Assembly: GCA_963526495.1 (NCBI GenBank)
Contig: CAURNT010000017.1
Location: 1 to 24,771 of the forward strand
Length of the DNA: 24,771 nucleotides
Reading direction: 5' to 3'
Source of the DNA: CAURNT01 sp963526495
Lineage (GTDB): Bacteria > Fusobacteriota > Fusobacteriia > Fusobacteriales > Leptotrichiaceae
Shown: one piece after another, positions 1 through 8,226 of the stretch
Numbering within the stretch: position 1 is the stretch's first letter
How the letters are laid out: each line of letters starts with the position of its first letter
Position numbers and translations under genes: made by a program
Notes under the pieces: generated by a model
Seen by the model: only the letters and a program-made list of their open reading frames with translations
Databases searched by the model: none
What the model was told of the DNA's origin: nothing

Positions 1-15
1 TCGTGGACAATATCT

Positions 16-45
16 ATATTACCATATCTTATCTCTTATTGTCAA
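16..45 (-). promoter_or_regulatory. Promoter firing leftwards off the window edge
   Basis: On the minus strand there is a perfect TTGACA -35 box (40-45), an 18-bp spacer and a TAATAT -10 box (16-21) preceded by TGG, i.e. an extended -10. The start of transcription would be about position 8-10, so the gene it serves is outside the window. It lies downstream of the terminator that closes the oppA unit, so it opens a new transcription unit. The region between them (46-142) is A/T runs with no gene. Confidence 0.6.
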
Positions 46-153
46 CTACTTTTTTGCTTTTTTTTGATTTTTTTTTATTTTTTTCTTATAATCCTTTATT
101 TATGCTATGTTTAATTTTAAAATATTTTTAATTTTTGAATTTTATAATAAAAT

Positions 154-190
154 AAAACTCATAATTAAATAAATTTTAACTATGAGTTTT
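154..190 (-). terminator. Terminator after the peptide-binding lipoprotein gene
   Basis: A 16-bp stem with one G-U pair (154-169 with 175-190) and a 5-nt loop lies 9 bp beyond the stop codon. On the minus strand it runs into a T-rich stretch. The plus-strand side is also followed by T-rich sequence, so it could work in both directions. It closes the recR-metK-oppA unit. Confidence 0.8.
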
Positions 191-198
191 AATTTTTT

Positions 199-1671
199 CT
201 ATTTTATATAGGCATAAGATAAATCCGTAATATTTCCTATCGGTATATTTAATATTCCTTTAATTTTAGGATTTACATATTGATTTTCCACTGAAAAATA
301 CAATGGAGAAACTATAATATTTTCAAGAAGCATTTTTTCTGCTTCATGTAATTTTTTACTTCTATCATTTAAACTATTTTTTGATTCATCTATTAATTTT
401 TGATATTCTTTTTGATTAAATACATCAATTTTTTTGTCTTTATAATAAAATCTATCTAATATTGCCAAAGGATCCCTATACTTAGGAGACCATGTATTCA
501 ATGCAATATCATATTTATTTTCCTTAATCAATGATAATCTTTCTTTAAACGGAACAGTTTTTATTTTTACTTCTATTCCTAAATTAGTTTGTAATTGATT
601 TTGAATAAACTGTGCTTCTTTAATTTCTATAGGAGTATTCCCCGTTAATAACTCTAAAGATATATTCTCCAAATTTAATTCTTTCTTTGCAATTTCTAAT
701 TCATTTTTAGCATTATCAAGATCAAAATCTATTATTTCATAATCCATTTTATAACCTAAAATATCACTTACTAAATTTTTGGCAATTTTTGAGCCATCTT
801 TTTTAACTACATCTATATATTCTATTCTATTTATACCTTCCGATATTGCTTTTCTCATGTGTAAATTTTTAAGTGTAGAATTTGAAAATAAATTATAGTC
901 TATATACCATATTCTCCCATCATAATATTTATTAACATTATCACCTAATAATTCTACATCTACACGAGATATATCTATATCTCCATTTTTAATTAAATTA
1001 TTTACAACTGAATAATCATTGAAATATACATACTTAATATTTTTTATTTTAACATCTTCATTTCTCCAATAATTTGGATTTTTAGTAATCAACAAATCTT
1101 GTTCATTAGTTTCTTTTATCATATACGGACCATTAAATTTATTCTCAATATATGGAGCAGACAATGGTAGTGTTAAAAGTGAAAGAAAATACGGAACATC
1201 CTCATTTAACTCAAACACTAATTTTCCATCTATAACTTTAATTCCTAATTCTTCTTTAGAAACTTTACCTTCATAATACTCTTTTGCATTATTTATAACA
1301 TAAAGCATTTTAGCATATTGTGATAATTCTTTTTTATCTAAAACTCTTAAAAATCCATTATATACATCTTCTATAGTTATACTTGTTCCATCAGAATATT
1401 TTAAACCATCTTTAAGTACAAAAGTATATGTATTATCTAATTTCTTATACTCTTTTGCCATACCTAAATCTAATTTCCCATCTTTATCATATCTCATAAG
1501 ACCTTCATATAAACTATTTGAAACTTGAAGTGATATATTATCACTAAATTTATGTGGATCTAAACTCTTTGGAGCTGAAAATATATTATACACAATTACA
1601 TTTTCATTATTATTCCCAGAACATGAAAATATTAAAAATATAAATAAAAAAATACTAAATAATTTCTTCAA
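199..1671 (-). CDS. oppA: Oligopeptide ABC transporter substrate-binding lipoprotein (OppA/SBP family 5)
   Basis: This protein captures peptides (possibly another family-5 ligand such as nickel or a dipeptide) outside the inner membrane and hands them to an ABC importer. It is 490 aa. The N-terminus is a lipoprotein signal: basic MKK, a hydrophobic stretch and a lipobox ending IFSC with Cys17 as the lipidated residue. The mature part has the family-5 opening, with SAPKSLDPHKFSD near residues 32-44, followed by SLYEGLMRY and the YSDGTSITIEDV segment. No permease or ATPase subunits of this transporter are in the window, so it is an orphan binding protein here. The start is TTG: AGGTGAG lies 5 nt before it and overlaps the metK stop, which suggests translational coupling to metK. 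The symbol reflects the family; the ligand is not shown by the sequence. Confidence 0.85.
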   Translation of the reverse strand: MKKLFSIFLFIFLIFSCSGNNNENVIVYNIFSAPKSLDPHKFSDNISLQVSNSLYEGLMRYDKDGKLDLGMAKEYKKLDNTYTFVLKDGLKYSDGTSITIEDVYNGFLRVLDKKELSQYAKMLYVINNAKEYYEGKVSKEELGIKVIDGKLVFELNEDVPYFLSLLTLPLSAPYIENKFNGPYMIKETNEQDLLITKNPNYWRNEDVKIKNIKYVYFNDYSVVNNLIKNGDIDISRVDVELLGDNVNKYYDGRIWYIDYNLFSNSTLKNLHMRKAISEGINRIEYIDVVKKDGSKIAKNLVSDILGYKMDYEIIDFDLDNAKNELEIAKKELNLENISLELLTGNTPIEIKEAQFIQNQLQTNLGIEVKIKTVPFKERLSLIKENKYDIALNTWSPKYRDPLAILDRFYYKDKKIDVFNQKEYQKLIDESKNSLNDRSKKLHEAEKMLLENIIVSPLYFSVENQYVNPKIKGILNIPIGNITDLSYAYIK

Positions 1672-1673
1672 TA

Positions 1674-2825
1674 CTACTCACCTAATTCCTTTTTTAATTC
1701 TTCAACTTTATCCAATCTTTCCCAAGGAACATCTATATCCTTTCTCCCTATATGACCTAAAGCTGCTAAATCTTGATATCTAAAACTCGGATTTCTTAGA
1801 GAAAGGGTTTTTTCAATTCCTCTTGGTGTCAAATCAAAAATCTTTGATACAACTTCAGCTATTCTATCTTCCGATATATTTGAAGTTCCAAATGTATCTA
1901 CACGTATAGATGTTGGTTCAATAACACCAATTGCATAGGATAATTGAACTTCACATTTATCTGCAATACCTGCTGCAACTATATTTTTAGCTATCCATCT
2001 CGCAGCATAAGCAGCTGATCTATCTACTTTAGAGGTATCTTTACCTGAAAAAGCTCCTCCTCCATGTCTAAAATAACCACCATAAGTATCAACTATTATT
2101 TTTCTACCTGTAAGACCTGTATCACCATGTGGACCTCCAATAACAAATCTTCCAGTTGGATTTATATAAAATTTTTCTACTTCAGATATATCCCTATCAT
2201 ATTCATTTAATGCAGGTGCTATAACCTTTTCTTTTATTTCTTTTTCAATTTGTTCTCTACTTACTTCTTCATCATGTTGAACAGATACAACTATTGTATC
2301 TATACCTAATATATTATCATTTTCATCATATTTAAGTGTTACTTGAGCTTTAGCATCTGGTCTTGCCCAACTTAAAACTTTACTTCTTGTAAGTTCTGTT
2401 AATTTCATTATTATATTTCTAGCAAGTGTTAAAGCAAGAGGCATTAATTCTTCAGTTTCTTTAACTGCTCCTCCAAACATTATACCTTGATCTCCGGCAC
2501 CTCCTACATCTACACCTTGTGATATATCTGGAGATTGTGAATGTATCATATTAACCACACCACAATCATAATCAAACCCAAGACCTGGAACATACCCTAT
2601 TTCTCTTATTTTATTTCTAACTAAACTTTGTATATCTATATATGTTTTAGTAGTTATTTCTCCCCCAACTAAAACAAATCCAGTCGTAGCAAATGTTTCA
2701 CAAGCAACTCTTGAATTTTCATCATCTTTTAAACAAGCATCAAGTACTGCATCTGAAATTTGATCACATATTTTATCAGGATGACCCGGTGATACAAATT
2801 CAGAAGTAAAATATCTTATAGCCAT
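1674..2825 (-). CDS. metK: S-adenosylmethionine synthetase
   Basis: The enzyme makes S-adenosylmethionine from methionine and ATP in the cytoplasm, supplying methyl groups for DNA, RNA and protein methylation. At 383 aa it has normal family length. Family signatures are clear: GHPDK at residues 14-18 in the ATP site, GAGDQGIMFG at 109-118, and the glycine-rich GGGAFSGKD loop around residue 255-265 followed by KVDRSAAY. An AGGAGG lies just before the ATG. The gene sits 13 bp after recR, and the oppA TTG start follows its stop by only 2 bp, so recR, metK and oppA look like one transcript. I see no SAM or methionine riboswitch in the short gaps around it. Confidence 0.98.
   Translation of the reverse strand: MAIRYFTSEFVSPGHPDKICDQISDAVLDACLKDDENSRVACETFATTGFVLVGGEITTKTYIDIQSLVRNKIREIGYVPGLGFDYDCGVVNMIHSQSPDISQGVDVGGAGDQGIMFGGAVKETEELMPLALTLARNIIMKLTELTRSKVLSWARPDAKAQVTLKYDENDNILGIDTIVVSVQHDEEVSREQIEKEIKEKVIAPALNEYDRDISEVEKFYINPTGRFVIGGPHGDTGLTGRKIIVDTYGGYFRHGGGAFSGKDTSKVDRSAAYAARWIAKNIVAAGIADKCEVQLSYAIGVIEPTSIRVDTFGTSNISEDRIAEVVSKIFDLTPRGIEKTLSLRNPSFRYQDLAALGHIGRKDIDVPWERLDKVEELKKELGE
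1677..1683 (-). promoter_or_regulatory. Ribosome binding site that fixes the TTG start of oppA
   Basis: AGGTGAG on the minus strand, spaced 5 nt from TTG at 1669-1671. It lies in the last codons of metK, so ribosomes finishing metK are placed to restart on oppA. No ATG in a suitable position competes with this start. Confidence 0.7.
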
Positions 2826-2838
2826 ATTTTATTTCCTC

Positions 2839-3426
2839 CTAATCTATACTTTTTCTTCCTTCCAAAGATTGAGACAGTGTTGCACTATCAGAATATTCAA
2901 TATTTCCCCCTATAGGTATACCACTTGCAATTCTACTCATTTTAACTTCTTTATCTTTCAATAATTTTGAAAGATATTGTATAGTTGTTTCCCCTTCAAA
3001 ATCAGGATTTAAAGCAAATATTACTTCTTTAATATTCTCATCAACTCTCTCTAATAACTCTGATATATTTAGTTCACTTATACCTATTCCATTTAAGGGA
3101 TTTATCTTACCTCCCAAAACATGAAATAATCCATTATATGTATTACTTTTATTTATAGCATATATATCTCTAGTATCTTCAACAACACAAATTATACTTT
3201 TATCCCTCTTTTCATCTCTACATATATCACAAATATCATCATCAGTCAAATTAAAGCATAATTTACATGGTTTTATACTATCATATGAATCTCTAATAGT
3301 TTCTAATAAATAATTTATATCTTCTTCATTTTTTAATAAAAGATCAAAAGCAATACGTGTCGCATTTTTTTTACCTATTCCTTTTAATTTAGATAAAGCA
3401 TTTATTAATTCGTCAATCTTTTTCAT
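2839..3426 (-). CDS. recR: Recombination mediator protein RecR
   Basis: RecR works with RecO (encoded at 19665-20306 in this window) to load RecA on single-stranded DNA during gap repair. It is 195 aa, a usual length. The domain order is typical: an N-terminal helix-hairpin-helix (KLKGIGKKNATRIAF, about residues 13-27), a C4 zinc finger with Cys54, Cys57, Cys66 and Cys69, a Toprim domain from about residue 78 (IICVVEDTRD) and a C-terminal segment containing GIPIGGNIEYSDSATL. The ATG has AGGAAGG upstream. A strong terminator hairpin ends only 15 nt before the ATG, which leaves no room for a promoter after the hairpin. Confidence 0.97.
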   Translation of the reverse strand: MKKIDELINALSKLKGIGKKNATRIAFDLLLKNEEDINYLLETIRDSYDSIKPCKLCFNLTDDDICDICRDEKRDKSIICVVEDTRDIYAINKSNTYNGLFHVLGGKINPLNGIGISELNISELLERVDENIKEVIFALNPDFEGETTIQYLSKLLKDKEVKMSRIASGIPIGGNIEYSDSATLSQSLEGRKSID

Positions 3427-3441
3427 TTATACCTTCCTATG

Positions 3442-3478
3442 AAAAGAAAAGAACTGAATTAACAGTTCTTTTCTTTTT
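3442..3478 (-). terminator. Terminator after pyk, abutting recR
   Basis: A perfect 15-bp stem (3442-3456 with 3463-3477) with a 6-nt loop. The 3' arm on the minus strand is CAGTTCTTTTCTTTT, so the U-rich tract is part of the stem. It starts about 20 bp beyond the pyk stop. It closes the pfkA-pyk unit but lies so near the recR start that some read-through must feed recR, unless a promoter lies inside pyk. Confidence 0.8.
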
Positions 3479-3498
3479 AAGATTATTAATTTCAATTA

Positions 3499-4938
3499 TT
3501 AAACAATTCTTGAAACTTTGAAAGTATTAGTTGTACCAGTTTCAGAAACACCTGTTACTAAAACAACTAAATCACCTTTCTTAAATCCTGTGTAAGCTTC
3601 ATCAGCAGTAGTTGATGCATTTGATGCAGCAACTTCTAAAGCTTTATTAAAGAAGTGTTCAGGATTATCTAAATCATTAGCAACTATTGCTCTTACACCT
3701 CTTACTAACGCTAATTGTCTTGCAGTAACATCACTGTCAGTTAATGCAATTATTGGCATTGAAGGATTATATTTTCTTATCATCTTAGCTGCTCTTCCTG
3801 TTTTTGTCCAACAAACTATTAACTTAGCACCTAAATTTTCAGCAGCTTCTACTGCACCTTTAGATATTGCTTCTGTTATAGTTACTTCATGTGTATAGTA
3901 TATTTTTGATACTCCATATTCATCAGTTTTAGCAGAAATTTTAGCCATAGTTTTTACAGCTTCTACTGGATATTTACCATTTGCAGATTCTCCAGATAAC
4001 ATAACTGCATCTGTACCATCTAATATAGCATTAGCAACGTCTCCTGCTTCTGCTCTTGTAGGTCTTGGATTTTTTTGCATTGAATCTAACATTTGTGTTG
4101 CAGTAATTACAGGTTTTCCAACTGCATTACATTTTCTTATCATCATTTTTTGCATAAATGGAACTTCTTCAACTGGAACTTCTACTCCTAAATCTCCTCT
4201 TGCTACCATTATTCCATCTGATAATTCTAATATTTCATCAAAGTTATCTATACCTTCTTGATTTTCTATTTTAGAAATTATTTTAATATTTTCTCCACCA
4301 TTATCATCTAACACTCTTCTAACTTCAGCAACATCAGACGCTTTTCTTATAAATGATGCAGCTATATAATCTACACCAACTTCACAACCAAATTTTAAAT
4401 CTGCTTTATCTTTTTCAGCTAATGCTGGTAATGAAACAGATACACCTGGTAAGTTAACACCTTTCTTTTGTCCTAAAGCTCCAGAATTTTTAACTTTACA
4501 GAAGATTTCGTCTCCTTTAATTTCTTTAACTTCTAATCCTATTAAACCATCATCAACTAATATAGTATCTCCTGGTTTTAAATCTTTTGTCATACCTGGA
4601 TAAGAAACTGATATTTTTTCAGGAGTTCCTTTAAATGAATAATCAGTAGTAACTATGAAATCTTGTCCTTCTACTAAATCATATTTAACGTCACCTTCAG
4701 CGTGTGAACCTGTTCTTATTTCTGGTCCTTTTGTATCTAATAATATAGCAACATGTTTACCTGTTTCTTTTGATATTTCTCTTATAGTTTTAATTCTTGC
4801 TCCATGTTCTTCATGATCCCCGTGTGAGAAATTCAATCTCATTACATTCATTCCACTTAAAACTAATTCTTTAAGTACTTCTTTCTTTTCACTTTTAGGC
4901 CCTATTGTACATACAACCTTAGTCATTTTTATTTTCAT
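3499..4938 (-). CDS. pyk: Pyruvate kinase
   Basis: The enzyme catalyses the last step of glycolysis, phosphoenolpyruvate plus ADP to pyruvate plus ATP, in the cytoplasm. It is 479 aa, the length of single-barrel bacterial enzymes without the extra PEP-utiliser domain. Signatures include MRLNFSHG at 33-40 (Arg34, Asn36, Ser38), the ISKIENQEG active-site lysine/glutamate segment, GIMVARGDLGVE and KPVITATQMLDSM for metal and substrate binding, and the allosteric C-terminal domain from about residue 345. AGGAGG lies 6 nt before the first ATG, which supports that start over the internal Met5. It follows pfkA by 16 bp, so the two irreversible glycolytic enzymes share a transcript. Confidence 0.98.
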   Translation of the reverse strand: MKIKMTKVVCTIGPKSEKKEVLKELVLSGMNVMRLNFSHGDHEEHGARIKTIREISKETGKHVAILLDTKGPEIRTGSHAEGDVKYDLVEGQDFIVTTDYSFKGTPEKISVSYPGMTKDLKPGDTILVDDGLIGLEVKEIKGDEIFCKVKNSGALGQKKGVNLPGVSVSLPALAEKDKADLKFGCEVGVDYIAASFIRKASDVAEVRRVLDDNGGENIKIISKIENQEGIDNFDEILELSDGIMVARGDLGVEVPVEEVPFMQKMMIRKCNAVGKPVITATQMLDSMQKNPRPTRAEAGDVANAILDGTDAVMLSGESANGKYPVEAVKTMAKISAKTDEYGVSKIYYTHEVTITEAISKGAVEAAENLGAKLIVCWTKTGRAAKMIRKYNPSMPIIALTDSDVTARQLALVRGVRAIVANDLDNPEHFFNKALEVAASNASTTADEAYTGFKKGDLVVLVTGVSETGTTNTFKVSRIV

Positions 4939-4954
4939 ATTATTCCTCCTATAT

Positions 4955-5920
4955 TTAAACTGATAACATCATAGCAACATCATAATCTTCTTGAGATTTT
5001 TTATGATAATTTTCCCAAGCATAAGATAATTTATGAGTTACAATATTTGAACTTTCTACTCCAACCATTAAACCTGATTTACCTTCAACTAATAATTCAA
5101 CAGCTTTAACACCTAATTTTGTAGCTAACAATCTATCTGCTGCTGTTGGGCTTCCACCTCTTTGAACATGTGCTAAAACTACAAGTCTTGGATCTAAATC
5201 TGGTATTTTATCTGTTAAATCTTTTATAATTGTTCCTTTACCTTTATATCCTTCAGACATAATTATTACATCATAAGTTTTTCCTTCTTCTCTTCTTTTT
5301 TTGATTATTTTAACTATATCATCAACTTTAGAATCAACTTCAGGAATTAAAATTCCATTAGCTCCACAAGCAATACCTGCATTTAAAGCTAAATCTCCAC
5401 AGTTTCTTCCCATAACTTCTATAACAAATGTTCTATCATGAGATTTTGCTGTATCTCTAATTTGATTAAATGATTCAAGTATGATATTTAATGCTGTATC
5501 ATATCCTATAGTATAATCAGTTCCAGCAATATCATTATCTATAGTTCCAGGTATTCCTATAGTTTTAATACCATGTTCTTCATATAAATAATGAGCTCCA
5601 TGGAATGAACCATCTCCTCCTATTACAACTAAACCTTCAATTCCAATTTCCTTTAAAATATTAGCAGCCTCTGTTCTAACCGCAGGGTCTTTAAATTCTG
5701 GAAGTCTAGCTGAAAGAAGCATAGTCCCTCCCTTACCTGCAAGTCCTGCAACATCTAATGGAGTCATTTTAAATATATCTCTATCTAAGATACCTTTATA
5801 TCCTCTTCTGATACCATAAACTTCCATTCCTTTTGACATAGCAGTTTTTGCTACTACTCTTATGGCAGCATTCATACCTTGTGAATCTCCACCACTAGTC
5901 AAGATAGCAATCTTTTTCAT
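4955..5920 (-). CDS. pfkA: ATP-dependent 6-phosphofructokinase
   Basis: The enzyme phosphorylates fructose 6-phosphate to fructose 1,6-bisphosphate, the committed step of glycolysis. It is 321 aa, close to the standard bacterial PfkA length. Visible motifs are SGGDSQGMNAAIR near residues 9-21, GGDGS at 101-105 (the sequence seen in ATP-using rather than pyrophosphate-using enzymes), the catalytic PGTIDND at 124-130 with Asp128, and the HVQRGGSPTAADR segment that contacts substrate. AGGAGG precedes the ATG. It is the first gene of the pfkA-pyk unit and has its own promoter at 5960-5988. Confidence 0.98.
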   Translation of the reverse strand: MKKIAILTSGGDSQGMNAAIRVVAKTAMSKGMEVYGIRRGYKGILDRDIFKMTPLDVAGLAGKGGTMLLSARLPEFKDPAVRTEAANILKEIGIEGLVVIGGDGSFHGAHYLYEEHGIKTIGIPGTIDNDIAGTDYTIGYDTALNIILESFNQIRDTAKSHDRTFVIEVMGRNCGDLALNAGIACGANGILIPEVDSKVDDIVKIIKKRREEGKTYDVIIMSEGYKGKGTIIKDLTDKIPDLDPRLVVLAHVQRGGSPTAADRLLATKLGVKAVELLVEGKSGLMVGVESSNIVTHKLSYAWENYHKKSQEDYDVAMMLSV

Positions 5921-5959
5921 TTCATCCTCCTAGTCTTTTTAATTACTATTTACTGAAAT

Positions 5960-5988
5960 ATTTTAACATTTATTGACTAAATTTTCAA
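5960..5988 (-). promoter_or_regulatory. pfkA-pyk promoter
   Basis: Minus strand TTGAAA (5983-5988), a 17-bp spacer and TAAAAT (5960-5965) preceded by TGT, i.e. an extended -10. It lies between the terminator of the upstream barrel gene and pfkA, and gives a leader of roughly 33 nt. I see no operator palindrome in it. Confidence 0.7.
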
Positions 5989-6004
5989 GATTTTTTTTGA
6001 CAAT

Positions 6005-6035
6005 AAAAAAATGGAAACTCTAAGAGTTCCCATTT
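6005..6035 (-). terminator. Terminator after beta-barrel gene B
   Basis: A 12-bp stem with one G-U pair (6009-6020 with 6024-6035) and a 3-nt loop, followed on the minus strand by a run of T. It begins 8 bp beyond the stop of the barrel gene and is separate from the pfkA promoter. Confidence 0.85.
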
Positions 6036-6043
6036 AGTATATA

Positions 6044-8155
6044 TTACCATCTATATTCTACGTTTAAAGTTCCTTTTCCTTCAATCTTTCTTAAACTAAA
6101 GTCTTTAGCATCTTTACCAAATTTAAATTTAACTGATGCTTCAGGTTTAACTGTAACATTTCCAAATTTTAATACAGCATTAACTTTTGGGGTTAAATTA
6201 AATCTATGATCATATTTAGCTATATCAGCTTTTTCCTCATTAATTTCTTTAGCTCTCTTTGTTTCTCCAATATAAGAAGCAAAGTCTTTAGATTTTTCTC
6301 CATCAAAGTTATTCATCAAAAGAGTTATAGCACTTTCAACAGAATCAAATTCTTTATTATTTAATTTATATGAATAATCAGAATCTAAAGCTAATCCTAA
6401 TTTATGATTTTCATTAATTAAGTAGTTAACCCCAAAATTAGCAAGTCCTGCGTAAGAACTTTCATTTGATTTATTATTTTCATTTTCAGTATGAGATAAT
6501 ACATATTTAAATCCTAATTCATTCATTAATTCAAATGAATTTATCATATATGTACTCTTTAATCCAGTTTTTAATCCAAAGTATACACCTTTATCTTCAA
6601 TATTAGAATATACAAATGTACTTAATGAAGGAGTTACCATTAAATTACCAGATTTTATAGTATTTGTAAATTTAGAATTTGCATAAACATCATGAGTAAG
6701 ATCTAAAACCTTTTCAGAATTATCATTAGTATATTTTTCAACCTTTAAATTATAACGACCATTTAATTCAGCTTTAAAATCAGCTTTATTATATGAAACA
6801 CCAGCACCTGTTAATAACTCATGCTTAGTATCATCAAATTCAAATCTCTTTGTTAATTTATAATTAGCCATCATATTTGCAGATAAATTATCAGTTAATT
6901 TGTATCCAGCTTTATTTTTAGTTTCAAATTCTACAGCATTAAAAGTAGCTTTTTTATCTTTTTCCCCATTATATGTTGATTCACCTAATCCTACTGTAGC
7001 ATAGAATTTAGTTTCATTGTTAGTTTCTAATAATAATTTATTGTTATCATATTTAACATTTAATACTGCTTTAGGTAAATTTAATAATCTTCCAAGATTT
7101 TCAGTATATTTAGTTCCATCAATTTCAACTGTTTGGTTTTCTTTTATAGGTAAATGAGCTACTTCTGCATCATAAACTAATTTAGCCTCTACTGTAGTAT
7201 TTTTTAATCCTGTATATTTAGCAACATTTTCTATTCCTGCTTTGAAATATCTTTCAAATTCTACATTTTCTTGTGCACTTCCTCTTTCAAGAACAGTTCC
7301 TAAATCAAAACTTGGTTTAGAGTATAGTTCTAAAGTATCATTTGCAACCTTAGTTGAAACTTTAACATTTCCTCTGATTCTTCCAGCAACATCAAAATTA
7401 GTTGTATCTCTTTCTGTTAATAAATTTAAAGCATATTCTTCTTCATTTGGAACTAATTCTTTATCTTTACCTAATACATGAGTTAATTCAGCATCTAATT
7501 TAAATCCATCTAATTGTTTCCCTGCTTTAACAAATGATTCTAATCTGTTATTTGTATCTTTATCTAAGTTGTATATAGTACCAACTAATAAATTAGAAGT
7601 TTCTGTATCATTTTTAACAACAGCTGATAATAATAATCTATCATTTTCTGTTAATCTAAATCCATTATCTTTATAGAAATTATTTCTATCATCTTCTTTA
7701 TCTTTCTTATTTAATTCAGCTTTTTTATCAGCAGTCCAAACTTTTTTGGCATCTAAATGTTCTTTTAGAGCATTTTCAATTGATTTATCCTTTTTATCAA
7801 AAGACCCTTTATTATTATATCCAGCAACTGCATTTAAAATTAATGATGAATTTTCATTTAATTTAGAATCAAATCTAAACCCTGCATAAGATTCATTATC
7901 TACTCCAGATTCTATAGCGTTACCACTAAATCTTGTTCCTGTAAATAAGAAAGTATCTTTATTAGAATCTAAAAAGAACCCTAAGTCTAATTTAGTTTTT
8001 ACTGGGTATTTTTGTGCTTCAAATTTAACTGCACTTTCTTCTTTCTTAACATCAGTTTCAGCTTTAACTTCAGAATTTGATTTTACATAACCTGTAACAT
8101 CAGCAAATGAAGCTACAGAAGTTAATGCTAAAACTCCTAACAATGCTTTTTTCAT
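6044..8155 (-). CDS. Outer-membrane beta-barrel protein, paralogue B
   Basis: I cannot name the family, but this is very likely an outer-membrane beta-barrel of 703 aa. It has a cleavable signal peptide (MKKALLGVLALTSVASFA, cut about residue 18). The body has alternating polar and hydrophobic residues with frequent aromatic strand ends and many short Asn/Asp/Lys turns. The last strand ends in Trp (GTLNVEYRW), the type of terminal aromatic recognised by the BAM complex. It is a paralogue of the protein at 11813-13990: the signal peptides match closely, KDNGF/Y-type and DVAGR segments recur in the same order, and the C-termini correspond. It has its own promoter just after hydrolase B and a terminator. 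A role in uptake of peptides or esters, or in surface adhesion, is inference from neighbours only. Confidence 0.85.
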   Translation of the reverse strand: MKKALLGVLALTSVASFADVTGYVKSNSEVKAETDVKKEESAVKFEAQKYPVKTKLDLGFFLDSNKDTFLFTGTRFSGNAIESGVDNESYAGFRFDSKLNENSSLILNAVAGYNNKGSFDKKDKSIENALKEHLDAKKVWTADKKAELNKKDKEDDRNNFYKDNGFRLTENDRLLLSAVVKNDTETSNLLVGTIYNLDKDTNNRLESFVKAGKQLDGFKLDAELTHVLGKDKELVPNEEEYALNLLTERDTTNFDVAGRIRGNVKVSTKVANDTLELYSKPSFDLGTVLERGSAQENVEFERYFKAGIENVAKYTGLKNTTVEAKLVYDAEVAHLPIKENQTVEIDGTKYTENLGRLLNLPKAVLNVKYDNNKLLLETNNETKFYATVGLGESTYNGEKDKKATFNAVEFETKNKAGYKLTDNLSANMMANYKLTKRFEFDDTKHELLTGAGVSYNKADFKAELNGRYNLKVEKYTNDNSEKVLDLTHDVYANSKFTNTIKSGNLMVTPSLSTFVYSNIEDKGVYFGLKTGLKSTYMINSFELMNELGFKYVLSHTENENNKSNESSYAGLANFGVNYLINENHKLGLALDSDYSYKLNNKEFDSVESAITLLMNNFDGEKSKDFASYIGETKRAKEINEEKADIAKYDHRFNLTPKVNAVLKFGNVTVKPEASVKFKFGKDAKDFSLRKIEGKGTLNVEYRW

Positions 8156-8197
8156 TTTCTATATCCTCCTAATATTATAAATATCTCCTTGTCTAAC

Positions 8198-8226
8198 ATT
8201 TTACATTTAAAATAAAGTTTTGTCAA
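8198..8226 (-). promoter_or_regulatory. Promoter of beta-barrel gene B
   Basis: Minus strand TTGACA (8221-8226, perfect), a 17-bp spacer and TAAAAT (8198-8203). The -35 box contains the TGA stop codon of hydrolase B (8223-8225). No terminator separates the two genes, so the barrel could also be reached by transcripts from the hydrolase-pepT unit. The RBS context TTAGGAGGATATAGAA before the ATG nearly matches that of barrel A. Confidence 0.75.

Noticed and set aside
46..142. Long T- and A-rich runs near the left edge taken as a possible origin or att site
   Set aside because: No repeated boxes, direct repeats or integrase gene are present; it is ordinary A/T-rich intergenic sequence.
7242..7481. 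Plus-strand open frame inside barrel gene B
   Set aside because: It lies opposite a convincing gene with signal peptide and terminal strand, and has no RBS or recognisable product.
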